Of a stretch of 64,000 bases of DNA, positions 47,501-58,106 are shown in pieces; within the stretch, counting starts at the first letter, position 1, and each line of letters starts with the position of its first letter. The translations under genes and the position numbers were made by a program. This DNA is from Strongyloides papillosus (lineage: Eukaryota > Nematoda > Chromadorea > Rhabditida > Strongyloididae), in contig SRSI01000050.1 of NCBI GenBank assembly GCA_005656395.1, positions 930,001 to 994,000 on the forward strand, read 5' to 3'. The notes below the pieces were generated by a model. It was not told the origin of the DNA, ran no database searches, and saw only the letters and a program-made list of their open reading frames with translations.

Positions 47501-49212
47501 TTTAAGACTATGATTTTTAATTTTTTAACAAAAATATATACTATAAAACTGATAATAAAAGTATAAATACAACAAATTATAACGATCCCTCATTTTAAAA
47601 ATTATGCACACCAATTCTCGTGATTAATATTGTCAGTAACTTAAAAAAGTCCATTAATTTACAATATACGTGAAATGAAAACAAAATGTTAATATGGCTA
47701 GATATAGACATTGTTTGCTTCACTAACAAAAGTATAGATATGTATATTTGATAAATCTACAAAAAGACTAAATCTCAATTAAAAAGGTTTTTACGCAAAT
47801 ATAGATATATGTATATATCATGGTACATAAATAGAGGGATGAAACAAAATAAATATTTTTATATTAGGAAATATAAATTGATGGCAAGGAAGATAATATG
47901 ATATGATGATGAACAAAGGACAACATTTACAAAGATTGTTTATCAATAATATAGGATTAGACAAAGTTTTAGCAAAAATGTTAAAAAAATAGTTGTCGGT
48001 TGTAAGAGAAGTATTGTTAAATGATATTAATCTCAAAATATGAAAGCTTCAAATTTAAACATAATGTTTTGACAAAATGGCAATGACTCATTTGACTTTG
48101 TTTAATTTTTAGACGTTGATTTCTTTATTTATCGAACAAAAATTTGACATTTAACTTTTAGAAAAACTAAAATAATGGGATATCATTTTGAGAAGTATTA
48201 CAACACATTCAAACAATTGCCATATAATTAAAATAAAGACATTGAATGAGAATAATTGATTATAAGTACAAGGAAATAAATAATATTTTAATAACCCTTG
48301 CATAATAATCATTTATACTAATCTTACTTCTTTTTGGAATCACAAAAAAATTTTTTTAACACATTTTGAAGTGCTAAAAAGAAAATTAATATTATAGAGA
48401 ATAAATACATCTTTCCATCTCACTTATTTCTTAGATATTGATAAAGCTAAATTATTTATCCATGAAAAAATTTTATTTTTCACCATTACTCCGATTTCTT
48501 AATGAATGTAAGTTTAGTTATTACAAACATATGGTATATTTTTCAATAAATTTAACTTTTAAGTAAATAAAACTTCATGACATACATCATTGGATATAAT
48601 ATTTTAAATAATGTTCTAATAATAAAATAAAAAACGTATATGTGTAATTTAATAATGAAAAAGGCATTTAGAAAATAAAATATGGACATGCCATTTTTAA
48701 TGTGTTTTCCTTAAATACATCGAAATAATTTTTCTATTATTTTCATTATTTTTTTAAGATAAAAACCAACCCAGCTGGAAGGTTGAATATTTTATGAAAA
48801 ATGACATTAAGAGCATCGATATAAAATAACATTTTTGAAATAACTTTTCTATAAATAACATCTTTTATCAATTACAATCATAATTTCTTTCAAAGACTAG
48901 AAAAATGTTGCATTTTTTTTACAACTCTTTACTAAATTTTCTTTCTCTGAAGATATTTTTTAGAACTTTTCATAATCAAAGTAGTGATTAAAAGTGTCTA
49001 TTGCCCTAAGAAATACATAAAATAAGTTTATGTCTTAAGAAAAACAAGACATAACTTATCTTAAATTATAAATAAGGCAATTATACATGTTTTTTAATTT
49101 CTCTATTTTGAAGATGAATTGTTTATCTGCTTTAAAAAAAAGAATACAAAACAATATTTAAAAGATATACTATAAAATAAATAATCTCTATAAAATATAA
49201 TAATAATAAATA
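44520..49212. other. Intergenic, 4.7 kb, no convincing gene
   Basis: A+T-rich DNA between sld-2 and the innexin stop codon. It contains a short candidate two-exon frame at 44930-45070, given separately, and a TA microsatellite near 45250-45265. Otherwise I see nothing to annotate. Confidence 0.5.
44930..45070 (+). CDS. Possible short two-exon ORF, function unknown
   Basis: Exons 44930-45012 and 45034-45070 are separated by a 21-bp gap with GTAAGT and TTTTTTAG sites and matching phase. They would encode 39 aa ending TGQRRRKRRCKTC. The gap is shorter than any other intron in the window, close to the lower limit for splicing. The basic-cysteine tail recalls the start of CXXC-type zinc fingers, but the frame stops there. 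It may be an exon remnant. A further peptide-like frame (ITEEEIEYFLSICISSRK) lies just upstream at 44875-44944 in another phase. Confidence 0.2.
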
Positions 49213-50690
49213 TTATGGGAGTACGGACTCAGAAAGTAATACTGTACTTTGGTCCATATATTCACGTTTCTTCTTTTTTAGTGTATCACCATAAATGTAT
49301 GAAAGCCACAAACCATAAAGAATTTCACATGTCACAAATGAACCAGCATGAAGCCTTAAAAAACGAACAAATAATACTCCATCCAATGAAAGTCCATGGT
49401 CAACAAACTGGTCAAACAAGTCAATATTTGCTAATACTAAAAAAATTTACTAGTTTTAATTAAAAATCATATTTAAAGAGACTTTTACCATTTTTAGTAA
49501 TCTCATCCTTTCTCTCAATAACCAATTTTCTGCATGTTGCGTTCAGATCCTCTGGAAATTGATCCGCCTCGTTATCCAATTCATCTGTAGAAAAAAAAAA
49601 CAACTAGTACATTAAACATTAATCATCATAAACTAACCAAATAACTCTGGATTATTCTTTTCAATTCCTCTAATACATGAGTAATATTTGATAGGCTTCA
49701 ATGCATTCCACACCATGATCTTTCTCAATTGAGGAATAAACGAATATAATGAAAAATATATAACATTACCTATGGTAATTAAAAGAAGAAAGACATTCCA
49801 AAACCAAGCAAACATAAAAAGTTTTTCATTCAAAATGTTTACCATTAAAGTACATTCAACATGATTAGACATGACAGTTCCAACATCAATTCTTTTGTAA
49901 TCACAAAAACTAACTTTGGGAAAATACTGTGAATAGAAGAGAGGAGTTTTACTTAGAAGAGTACTAAAAATTGATATTGCCCACATAGAATTACCTCTTC
50001 CGATAAAGCTGTTAAGAAAGACGAGTTGGCAAACTATATTAATGACGTAAACAATCTTCATTGCGAAATATGAGTATAAAACATTTTTTCCAAAAGTCAA
50101 ACTTTTCTTTTCACTGCTATTAATGTTAGGATTTGAATTAAGGTGTTTCTTCAGATAGTTAATAACTGAATTAAGTTTTTTTCTCTTACTTTCTCCATAA
50201 TCCTTTTTTGCTTCGCATGCAAGGGTTAACAATGTTTGGAAATCCACATCTAAATCCTCGTTGTAAATTTTCCAGAAAAAGTTTGGAATATAAAATCCCA
50301 TGGCCATTAAGAAGAAAATATATGGAACCCACTGAAAACATTTTAAATAGTAGTAAAAAAAGGAATTCCACCAACCTGATAGTAATTATGATAAATTTTA
50401 TCTTTTTCCTCCGCAAAAGTTAAATCTAAATCAAATAGTGATTCATTTCTTAGGGTATAAGTTCCAGTAATAAAACAATAACTTTGTACTGTATTAATCC
50501 AATGCGAATTATACTGTGCCTCAATAAAACATGTTAGAGGTGTCCCAAATGTCTGCCTTGAACCAAGAAAAATAGCAATCGTTATCAAAATTGTTCCTGT
50601 GTAATAGTAATTAACTCGATCGCATAAATCGTCGAGTTTCACCTTTTTGAAGACGTCAAGAATCTTCTTGATTAGTGGTATCTCAATCAT
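49213..50690 (-). CDS. Innexin gap-junction channel protein
   Basis: Four exons: 50376-50690, 49638-50331, 49489-49584 and 49213-49436; 442 aa with consistent phases. Innexins form invertebrate gap junctions in the plasma membrane. Visible hallmarks are an N-terminal FKKVKLDDLCDRVNYYYTGT leading into the first membrane segment, and two cysteines in the first extracellular loop (TPLTCFIEAQ, QSYCFITGTY). The YYQWVP signature is formed across the first splice junction. The second loop pair is VSFCDYKRIDVG and HVECTL. Four membrane segments are present, including LFMFAWFWNVFLLLITIGNV. The C-terminal cytoplasmic part has DGVLFVRFLRLHAG, typical of the family. I cannot assign a specific inx or unc-7/unc-9 orthology. 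Confidence 0.93.
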
Positions 50691-51105
50691 TGTTAGTTTG
50701 AAAAGGTTTAGTTAAAAGACTGAAAAAAAAATGTGATTGAAACGAGAATTAAAATCTTTTTATAATTTCATCCAATGTCTGATGATGATATTACTTATCT
50801 AATGTCATACAAAGAAGTGTCATAAAAAAAACTAAAGAAAAAAGAAATCAAAGTAATCAGTAACTAAAAGTTTGGTATATAGGGTATGTCTTTTTTTTGA
50901 TACTTTTTCTCTCAAAGAGTATAAGGTAAATTGCTATTGAGACTCTTTATTAAACGTTAAATAAGTCTTACTTGCAGAGAGAGGATTTAAAAATCGTCAA
51001 GAGAAAATTTTTAAAAGTAGATAGATAGAAATTTATTTACATTGAAACAACTAACGTATACCACTATAAACTTTAAATTAATAAAAACAAAAACATCCCT
51101 ATGGT
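50691..51105. other. Intergenic between OXA1 stop and innexin start
   Basis: 415 bp of A+T-rich sequence with no ORF. It should hold the OXA1 3' UTR and the innexin promoter. Confidence 0.5.
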
Positions 51106-52272
51106 TTATTTTTTCTTAATTGGTTCACTTCTGCCAGCCTTTTCGAAATTTGACATATCTTTTCTTCTTATTTCATTAATTGAAACTTCACCTTTAGGGG
51201 ATGAGAAAGTATCTAAGAGTCCCTTTCCAAGACCTTTAATGTTTGTTTCTTTTGTAGGAGGTGCCCGTTTTGGGATTTTCAGTAATTTTCTGACGGCTTC
51301 AATTTTAAACAGATTGGCATAAAAAAGACTCATACAATTCGAGGTTAACCAATAAATACCAATTGCTGATGGAAAGAAACAAGTGGCACCAAATGAAATT
51401 GCTGGAAATCCGTACAAAAAGAAATATTTCATACCTTTTCCCATTTGTTCAATATCAGAACCAAGATCTGCACCATTCTTTACAATTCCATATGTAGTTA
51501 GTGCTGTTGCAAGTGGAAGAATATACAAAGGATCCGCTATTGTTAAATCTTGAAGCCACAAGAAGCCTCCAGTTTCAAAACCTGGATAAGATAAAGCTAC
51601 AAACTTTTTGATTGCCCAAAATTGAGTTATAAACACTCCACCATTAGCAACCATTGTAAGTGCTTGTTTCAATGGATCTATTCCTCTTTCTTTTATAAAT
51701 GCATTTTGTTCTGCAAGTATCATCTGTGTCCTTCTTAAATCATTCTCCAATTGTGCGTTTTTCATCCTTCTCGAAAATTCAGCCATCTCATCACGACAAT
51801 GTGATTGAATAGCTACATTTCTTTGTGATATAAGTGGCACATAAAATGATATTAAACGTAAAGCTATTGTCGTTGCTACAATTGCACCCCACCAAGGAAT
51901 ATCAAAATTTAAATGGCAATATTCCATTGCATATCTTATGTATCCTGTTGGTTTGTGCCATTCAAAAAGACCCATTTCTGAAAGAATTGACTGTTTTTCT
52001 GCTAGCATTTCTGTGATGGATTTAGTGGGCAGTGGGGGTAATGGAACATCAGGAATTGTAAAATTCTAAAGTAAATTATTAATATTAACTTATTTAATTA
52101 TATATCAATGTACCTTCAAAGGCTCGGAAGTAAAAATATCTTTTGTACTAATTCCTCTGCATTGTATTGTATTTAACACATTCGTTTTTCTATCCAATGT
52201 GGGATATTGAGTCAATGATCGGTAGACTGTGTTGGAAATTAATTTCCCACCATTTCTTGAAAAATGTAGCAT
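51106..52272 (-). CDS. OXA1L: Mitochondrial inner-membrane insertase OXA1 (OXA1L/YidC family)
   Basis: Two exons: 52114-52272 and 51106-52065, with a 48-bp intron (GTACAT, CTTTAG); 372 aa. OXA1 inserts mitochondrially made proteins into the inner membrane from the matrix side. The first exon encodes a presequence-like N terminus rich in Arg, Ser and Asn (MLHFSRNGGKLISNT). The YidC/Oxa1 core follows: PWWGAIVATTIALRLISFYVPL, a charged helical loop (RDEMAEFSRRMKNAQ), GIDPLKQALTMVANGG.FIT, and FGATCFFPSAIGIYWLTSNC. Five membrane segments fit the family. A basic C-terminal tail, expected to touch the mitoribosome, is short. It shares a 388-bp divergent promoter with rad-54. Confidence 0.93.
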
Positions 52273-52660
52273 TTTATTAACTATATATTTAAACTAAACA
52301 ACAAGAAAAAAATAAATTTACCACAAAATTAACTATTATTGAAAATTAAAAAAAGAATAGTTCCCTTGAGGGGCAGTACTCCAAAATAATATATTTTGCC
52401 GCGAAAATGTTTGAAACAATTGGGCGGACAAAATTGTTAACAAGAATATTTTAATTGTATAGTCATTTTATTTGATTTATTATTTTCTTTGATGATTTGC
52501 ATATTATTTAATGATTCATAGATGGTCGTTATATTTTATTATATATTATATCTTGTGAAATTTAATAATTCTTTATAGTATTTTTAGTGCTCTTATTATA
52601 TTTATTATCTTTTTGTTTCTGTATTATCACTCGGACGTGCATTTATCTAGATAAATAATA
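52273..52660. promoter_or_regulatory. Divergent OXA1 / rad-54 promoter region with E2F-like site
   Basis: This 388-bp interval separates two head-to-head genes. At 52394-52407 it contains the palindromic TTTTGCCGCGAAAA, close to the E2F/DP consensus TTTSSCGC with its complement. A TTGGGCGG lies about 20 bp further on. An S-phase repair gene such as rad-54 is a typical E2F target. Acceptor-like ATCTAG at 52645-52650, shortly before the rad-54 ATG, may be a trans-splice site. The G+C words stand out from the A/T surroundings. Confidence 0.45.
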
Positions 52661-55030
52661 ATGGTAAGTTGCGAAATCATACTTCTAATTAATAACTTCT
52701 TGCAGCGGCGAAGTTTAGCACCTTCGTATGAAAATGGAGTTACCCCAGCAAGGCCTGAATACAAAGACAAGGTCGATAAGAAAACAAAAGCATTGAAAAG
52801 AAAGGCAGAGAGTTACCCGCTAGTCCCGTGTGAAGCGTACTTCCCCAAATGTAAGACAACCGGTGTTGAAGTAATGAGGAAACGTTTAAAAATGACAGAG
52901 GATGATGACTATGCTGAGCACGAAAAGATGATACAAAAAATTATCAATTCAAAATTTAAAATTCCGATCGACGGTTACTGTGGAGCTCGTACGCAGAAAA
53001 CGTTAGGTCTAAGGAAGCCTGGAGTAAAAAGAGCATTATGGGATCCCTATATGGAAAATGCCTTGGTTCTTTACACGCCACCGGAGTTGACTGAAGAACA
53101 AAAAACAACGATTGATGAGAAGGACAAACTCGTCCATGTGGTTGTGGATCCTTTACTGGGAAATATACTAAGACCGCATCAAAGGGAAGGCGTAAAGTTT
53201 ATGTATGACTGTGTGACGGGTTCAAAAATTGAAAACAACTACGGGTGCATAATGGCGGACGAAATGGGTTTAGGAAAGACATTACAATGTATCGCTTTGA
53301 TGTGGACTCTCTTGAGACAAAGTCCGCTTGGAAAACCAACATTTAGTAAAGCTATAATTGTATGCCCGAGTAGTTTGGTAAAAAATTGGGACAATGAAAT
53401 AACGAAATGGCTTAAAGGTCGAATTAATCCTATGCCAATTGACTCAGGGAAACGTGAAGAAATTAGAGATGGATTAACTCGTTTTATGAATGAAAGGAGT
53501 TTATACTCCTCCATACCGGTTGTGATCATATCATATGAAACGTTTAGGATTCACGTTGACATCTTAAGCCAAAGTGAAATAGGGATGGTTATCTGTGATG
53601 AAGGACATCGTTTGAAGAACAATGAAAATCTGACATACCAAGCTTTGTCGAGTTTAAAGTGCTCAAGGAGAATTCTAATTTCTGGTACTCCAATTCAGAA
53701 TGATCTTTTGGAATACTACAGTCTTATCAATTTTGTCAATCCGGGTATGCTCGGATCAGCTGCCGAATTTAAGAAGAATTTTGAAAACCCCATTTTAAAA
53801 GGGAGGGATTCATTGTCTGATGAAAAACAAAGGAAGTTGAGCGAGGATAAGCTTCAGGAACTCTCCAGTTTGGTCAGCCATTGTATTATTAGAAGGACAT
53901 CTGCCCTACTTACTAAGTATTTACCTGTCAAATATGAATTCGTCGTCTGCTGTAACCTCACGGAACTCCAAGAGAACTTGTACAAGCAACTGATATCAAC
54001 CAAAAAAATTGATGTTAACAAGAGGACTAGCGAAGGTGCCATAACAGGACAGGCATTTACTTTTATAACAAGTTTGAAGAAGCTTTGTAATCATCCTCAG
54101 TTGATCTACGACCGTGCTATGAAGAAAGAATCCGGTTTTGAGAATTGTCAGTTTCCATCTGGTTTTGCTGGGACGAAACTTGATCCAAGATGGTCTGGAA
54201 AGATGTGGGTTCTTGACTACCTTCTCGCATTTACTAAAAGAGAGAGTAGTGATAAGTTTGTACTTATTTCAAACTACACTGAAACGTTGGACACATTTGT
54301 TCAACTATGTAGAATCAGAGGGTACAGATATGTTCGTTTGGATGGTTCTATGTCCATCAAAAAGCGTGGTAAAATTGTGAAAGAATTTAATGATCCGGAA
54401 AGCGATATATTTATATTTCTGCTATCTTCCAAGGCTGGTGGATGTGGACTAAATTTAATTGGGGCCAATAGATTAGTAATGTTCGACCCAGATTGGAATC
54501 CGGCTAATGACGATCAGGCAATGGCCAGGGTATGGAGAGACGGACAGAAGAAGACATGTTTTGTCTACCGTTTCCTTGCAACGGGCACAATTGAAGAAAA
54601 GATGTTCCAAAGGCAGACACATAAAAAAGCCCTTAGTTCTTGTGTTGTCGATGAGCAAACAGAAGTAGAGAGACACTTTAGTGCTGGTGAATTGAAGTCT
54701 TTGTTTGAGTTAAGAACTGACGTAAATAGTGATACCCATGAAAAATTGAAATGCAAGAGATGCACTAATGGTAAGGAAATCAAAAGCCCACCGGATGATG
54801 CTGACACTAATTCTGATTTATCCTTGTGGCATCACACAACAAAGGATATTTCCAAAATACCGGATACTATATTTAGAGGTGTCCTTTCAGTTCCCAAGGC
54901 ACCGATCTCCTTCACATTTTTCCAGAAGTCTCATGACAAAGAAGTTCAGAAGAAGGCTCCCAAGAAATCTGAAGAAGATAAAGATTCTGATTTTGAAAAT
55001 AGAGGAGACGAATCGGACTACAGCGATTAA
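52661..55030 (+). CDS. rad-54: RAD54 homologous-recombination SNF2 ATPase
   Basis: Exon 1 is just the ATG (52661-52663) and exon 2 is 52706-55030, with a 42-bp intron (GTAAGT, TTGCAG); 775 aa. The spliced start MRRSLAPS equals the conserved RAD54 N terminus. RAD54 translocates on duplex DNA and stimulates RAD51 strand exchange in the nucleus. SNF2 motifs in order: [12 protein letters not shown], Walker A DEMGLGKT (about 186-193), [11 protein letters not shown] (about 299-302), [47 protein letters not shown] and [10 protein letters not shown] Cys-containing C-terminal part (CKRCTNG) follows. If the intron is retained, the frame stays open and gains 14 residues. Third codon positions hold more G and C than in neighbouring genes, and no other intron is present. 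It ends 72 bp from the convergent DAP3 stop. Confidence 0.96.
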   Translation: MVSCEIILLINNFLQRRSLAPSYENGVTPARPEYKDKVDKKTKALKRKAESYPLVPCEAYFPKCKTTGVEVMRKRLKMTEDDDYAEHEKMIQKIINSKFKIPIDGYCGARTQKTLGLRKPGVKRALWDPYMENALVLYTPPELTEEQKTTIDEKDKLVHVVVDPLLGNILRPHQREGVKFMYDCVTGSKIENNYGCIMADEMGLGKTLQCIALMWTLLRQSPLGKPTFSKAIIVCPSSLVKNWDNEITKWLKGRINPMPIDSGKREEIRDGLTRFMNERSLYSSIPVVIISYETFRIHVDILSQSEIGMVICDEGHRLKNNENLTYQALSSLKCSRRILISGTPIQNDLLEYYSLINFVNPGMLGSAAEFKKNFENPILKGRDSLSDEKQRKLSEDKLQELSSLVSHCIIRRTSALLTKYLPVKYEFVVCCNLTELQENLYKQLISTKKIDVNKRTSEGAITGQAFTFITSLKKLCNHPQLIYDRAMKKESGFENCQFPSGFAGTKLDPRWSGKMWVLDYLLAFTKRESSDKFVLISNYTETLDTFVQLCRIRGYRYVRLDGSMSIKKRGKIVKEFNDPESDIFIFLLSSKAGGCGLNLIGANRLVMFDPDWNPANDDQAMARVWRDGQKKTCFVYRFLATGTIEEKMFQRQTHKKALSSCVVDEQTEVERHFSAGELKSLFELRTDVNSDTHEKLKCKRCTNGKEIKSPPDDADTNSDLSLWHHTTKDISKIPDTIFRGVLSVPKAPISFTFFQKSHDKEVQKKAPKKSEEDKDSDFENRGDESDYSD

Positions 55031-55102
55031 ATTCTATTATAATATTTTAATTTATTTTTATTTATTAAAAAAAGCTATTCCTAATATTGTATTAATAAAC
55101 AT

Positions 55103-56233
55103 TTAAACAAAAGCACACAGTCTTTCAAAGTAGTGAGGATTGAATGCTGATAAATAAATTAATTGATTTTTTCCATTTTCTGTTACTGCTCCTGGTGTCA
55201 TAAGCCAATTCTTTGATTTGTAGTACTCATACATTACATTTATTTCTTTATCATTATAATTTCTTGTTTGAATACCTGTGAATGGAACAATATCTTCATA
55301 ACCATCTTCCCCAAATAATTCTAAAGGTGTAGCCAAAGGTATTGTTAAAGTGTCTCTTGCATCTTTAACTTCTTTTTCATCAGCAATCATTACTACAGCT
55401 CCATTCTTCCAGTCTTTATCAAGTAATCTCTTTATGTAGTAAACCATAGACAAGTCATCTGGTGTAGCATAGACACCGTTAACTTTTTTGTAATTTGTCT
55501 TTCCATAGAGTGAATTAGCATCGTCTATTGCAACGAATAGTTTTATCTCTCCACTTGTAGAATAGTGCTTTAACTCTTCAATGAAGGCTCCAAAACAATC
55601 GGTTGAAGAAACTGCTCCTGATAAACCAATTTCAACGATGTCAGTTATAGGTTTCCCAGCATTCGTCTTATCAATTTTTGTCCATACATATTCTTTAGTT
55701 GTTTTAAGTTCACTAAGTTTATCCCATACATGCTGGTTTTGAGATTTAAATAATTCAAGTGCTTTGATAGCATGTTTTTGAGTATCTAATTTTCCTTTAA
55801 TTTTTGTACTTGGTTGTGTTTCTGTTGATCCTCTAGTTATATCCATAACACTTTTTATATTTAAAATAGTCCATTTTTGAGTATAAGCATAATGTACTAA
55901 TTGATAGAGAGTAATACTTTTTCCAGTGCCGAATCTTCCAAATAAAACGAATCTTAAAGGTGAAGATTCTTTATTTACAGTTGAAAGCTTATTCAATATC
56001 TCAAAGAATGGTTCCCTGATTAGCCAAGAGCATTCCGAAAATGTATTCAATTGACGAATATATTTTGAAGGAAGAACTTTATCAAAATTTAATTTGGCTG
56101 CCACATCACTAGATACTGTATAAAGTTTTCCAATATCACTTTCTTTGATTAGGCTTGGTTCATTAGTTGATGCCATAATGCATCTAAAGAATGTTACATT
56201 TTGTCGTGCTCCTTGAATTGTTCTTTTAAGCAT
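55103..56233 (-). CDS. dap-3: Mitochondrial small-subunit protein mS29 / DAP3 GTPase
   Basis: One exon, 376 aa from the start MLKRTIQGARQ. DAP3 is the GTP-binding protein of the mitochondrial 28S ribosomal subunit. The N terminus is basic and hydroxylated, as a presequence should be. Walker A is FGRFGTGKS near residue 100, and a Walker B-like IKLFVAIDDAN comes later. RLLDKDWKNGAVV.IAD and the C-terminal YYKSKNWLMTPGA..NP.YFERLCAF match the family. An in-frame ATG at 56245 is also possible. However, GTTTAG immediately before AATAATG makes 56233 the likelier start if the mRNA is trans-spliced. The gene lies 155 bp downstream of the DOHH stop on the same strand, a spacing typical of nematode operons. 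It converges on rad-54. Confidence 0.93.
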   Translation of the reverse strand: MLKRTIQGARQNVTFFRCIMASTNEPSLIKESDIGKLYTVSSDVAAKLNFDKVLPSKYIRQLNTFSECSWLIREPFFEILNKLSTVNKESSPLRFVLFGRFGTGKSITLYQLVHYAYTQKWTILNIKSVMDITRGSTETQPSTKIKGKLDTQKHAIKALELFKSQNQHVWDKLSELKTTKEYVWTKIDKTNAGKPITDIVEIGLSGAVSSTDCFGAFIEELKHYSTSGEIKLFVAIDDANSLYGKTNYKKVNGVYATPDDLSMVYYIKRLLDKDWKNGAVVMIADEKEVKDARDTLTIPLATPLELFGEDGYEDIVPFTGIQTRNYNDKEINVMYEYYKSKNWLMTPGAVTENGKNQLIYLSAFNPHYFERLCAFV

Positions 56234-56388
56234 TATTCTAAACATATTTATAGATAAAAATACCTAACTTAGATCATAAATATATATTTGGAAAATGTAC
56301 CAAAACAAACTACTAAATATGACATCATAACAAGTATTATTAAAAAACTCAAATAACAATCAACAAATAAATAATTTCTGCTTATTTT

Positions 56389-57402
56389 TTATTCTTTTAC
56401 AAATTCAAAAACTGGTTCGCCACTTTGGTTATAATCTACAATTGACATTGCCACTTCGACACTCTCTCTGACAACTCTTTCATCATCCTTTATATGTTCT
56501 GTTAAAATCTCTTCACATTTTTTTGTACCAATAGAACCTAAAGCTTCTGCAGCTTCATGTCTAACCATAGGCAATTCTTCTACATTTTTTAATTTTTTTA
56601 TTAACTCTTCAACAGCTAATGGTGATTGAATTTGACCAAGGACATATGCTATCTCATGTTTCAACAAAGCACCTTCGCATTCAAGTGCTCTGGAAATAGC
56701 CATAATTGATTCATCTGTACTTAAATTTCTTAATGCGAATAAAGCTCTGTATCTTTTAAAAAGTTTTTCATTTGGGTCCATTAAAATCTTTTCTAATTCA
56801 GCAACATTATTACTATCCATTGGAGGTGCTGGGTCAACTGTGTTGTAGAATTTGTCATTTCCATCAATAAAACCATCAGGTTTATTTTCAAAGAATTTCA
56901 ATCGCTCAATAGCTAATTCAACTGTCTCACGGACTTCTCTAATTGGATCTTCCAAGAATGGTGTCAACTCTTCTATGACAGAAGGATCTCCCATGGCTCC
57001 TAGTGCTTCTGCAGCTTCATGACGAACCATAGGATCTTCATCTTTTTTATTTAATATATCAAATAATGCCGGTATAGCCACCTTTGCTCTCATTTGTCCA
57101 AGACAAAAGGCGAGTTCGTGTTTAAGAAGTGCAGAATCGTCCAAAAAAGCACGAACAATCCAATTTGCTGAACGATTGCATGGAGCAGATCGTAGTTGCA
57201 TCAATGCCATAAACCTTCTTTTCATTGGTTGTCTAAAGAATATTAAGTATGTTTTTGTAACTAAAACTTACTCAGGGTTTATTAAAATTCTCCCCCATTC
57301 ATCAAGAAATTGTTGATCAGTCAAGTTAGTCATATTTAGATCACCAAAGTAATGTCCTATTTTGTCGTTTAAAACAATATTTCCACTATCTTCTTTCTCC
57401 AT
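56389..57402 (-). CDS. dohh-1: Deoxyhypusine hydroxylase (DOHH)
   Basis: Two exons: 57272-57402 and 56389-57232, with a 39-bp intron (GTAAGT, CTTTAG); 324 aa. DOHH converts deoxyhypusine to hypusine on eIF5A in the cytosol, using a di-iron centre. The protein is two halves of HEAT-like repeats. The four His-Glu iron-binding motifs are all present: LKHELAFCLGQM, VRHEAAEALGAMGD, LKHEIAYVLGQI and VRHEAAEALGSIG. These are the diagnostic residues, so the enzyme should be active. Length matches the family. A CTTTAG shortly upstream of the ATG suggests trans-splicing. It may be the first gene of an operon with DAP3. Confidence 0.96.
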
Positions 57403-58106
57403 AAACTCTTCACTACTAAAGTAAAAATATTAATTTAATAAATAGTAATACTTTTCCAATTTGTTTGTCGTTTGAAGAGCTAGCTTTTTTTTCTATTAAA
57501 ATCTTTGAAATGCAGATTTATTAGTAATATCTTATTCACAAAGTTTATAATTGAAAATTTGTTATATTTATTAATTTTTATCTTATCTGGGATACTATAT
57601 AGCTACTTTTCAAATTGAAAATTTAAATTTAACTTTAGTAAGAGTATAGTACAAAACTTTATTATAGACACAAATTTTCTTAAAAAATTTTTCGCGTTTA
57701 CAGATAAAATAAAAAGTTTGTTTTTTGATTAGATGTGTATTTTTAAAAATTCTTGATAAATAAACAACATTTAAATAAAAAATTTTTATTAGATTCAAAT
57801 ATGAGGTAGAAAAATTACCTTGCGTACAATATAAATGATATAATAACATCGATATAAAATGTTTAATTATTTGAGATAGAAAAAAAAATTTTGTCAAAAA
57901 GCTAAACACATGAAGGTTCGTATTTACCTTTGAGAGTTTAACACTTGACAACGTTGAATTTTGGAGAACATGAATCGGGGAGTACGTACACTAGCATTAA
58001 TCAGCTGGTGTATATATTGGAGGTGTATTTTAAAGCCTCCATTTGAAAAAAGGCTAGTGCACATACTCCCCATCAATCAACATTATGCATAGAGAAAGAC
58101 AAGAAT
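57403..58106. other. Intergenic with fold-back hairpin
   Basis: A+T-rich sequence between the TFIIS-like gene stop and the DOHH start. It contains the fold-back element at 57977-58071. No gene seen. Confidence 0.5.
57977..58071. repeat. Fold-back hairpin element, copy 2
   Basis: The arms 57977-57995 and 58053-58071 are inverted copies with 17 of 19 matches. They begin GGGG and contain GTACACTAGC on the left. An inner stem TGGAGG/CCTCCA (58018-58042) nests inside. The arms resemble those of the hairpin at 10494-10595. The trinucleotide ATC abuts both ends and could be a target duplication. It lies 35 bp beyond the stop codon of the TFIIS-like gene, so it may be transcribed in its 3' UTR. Confidence 0.65.
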
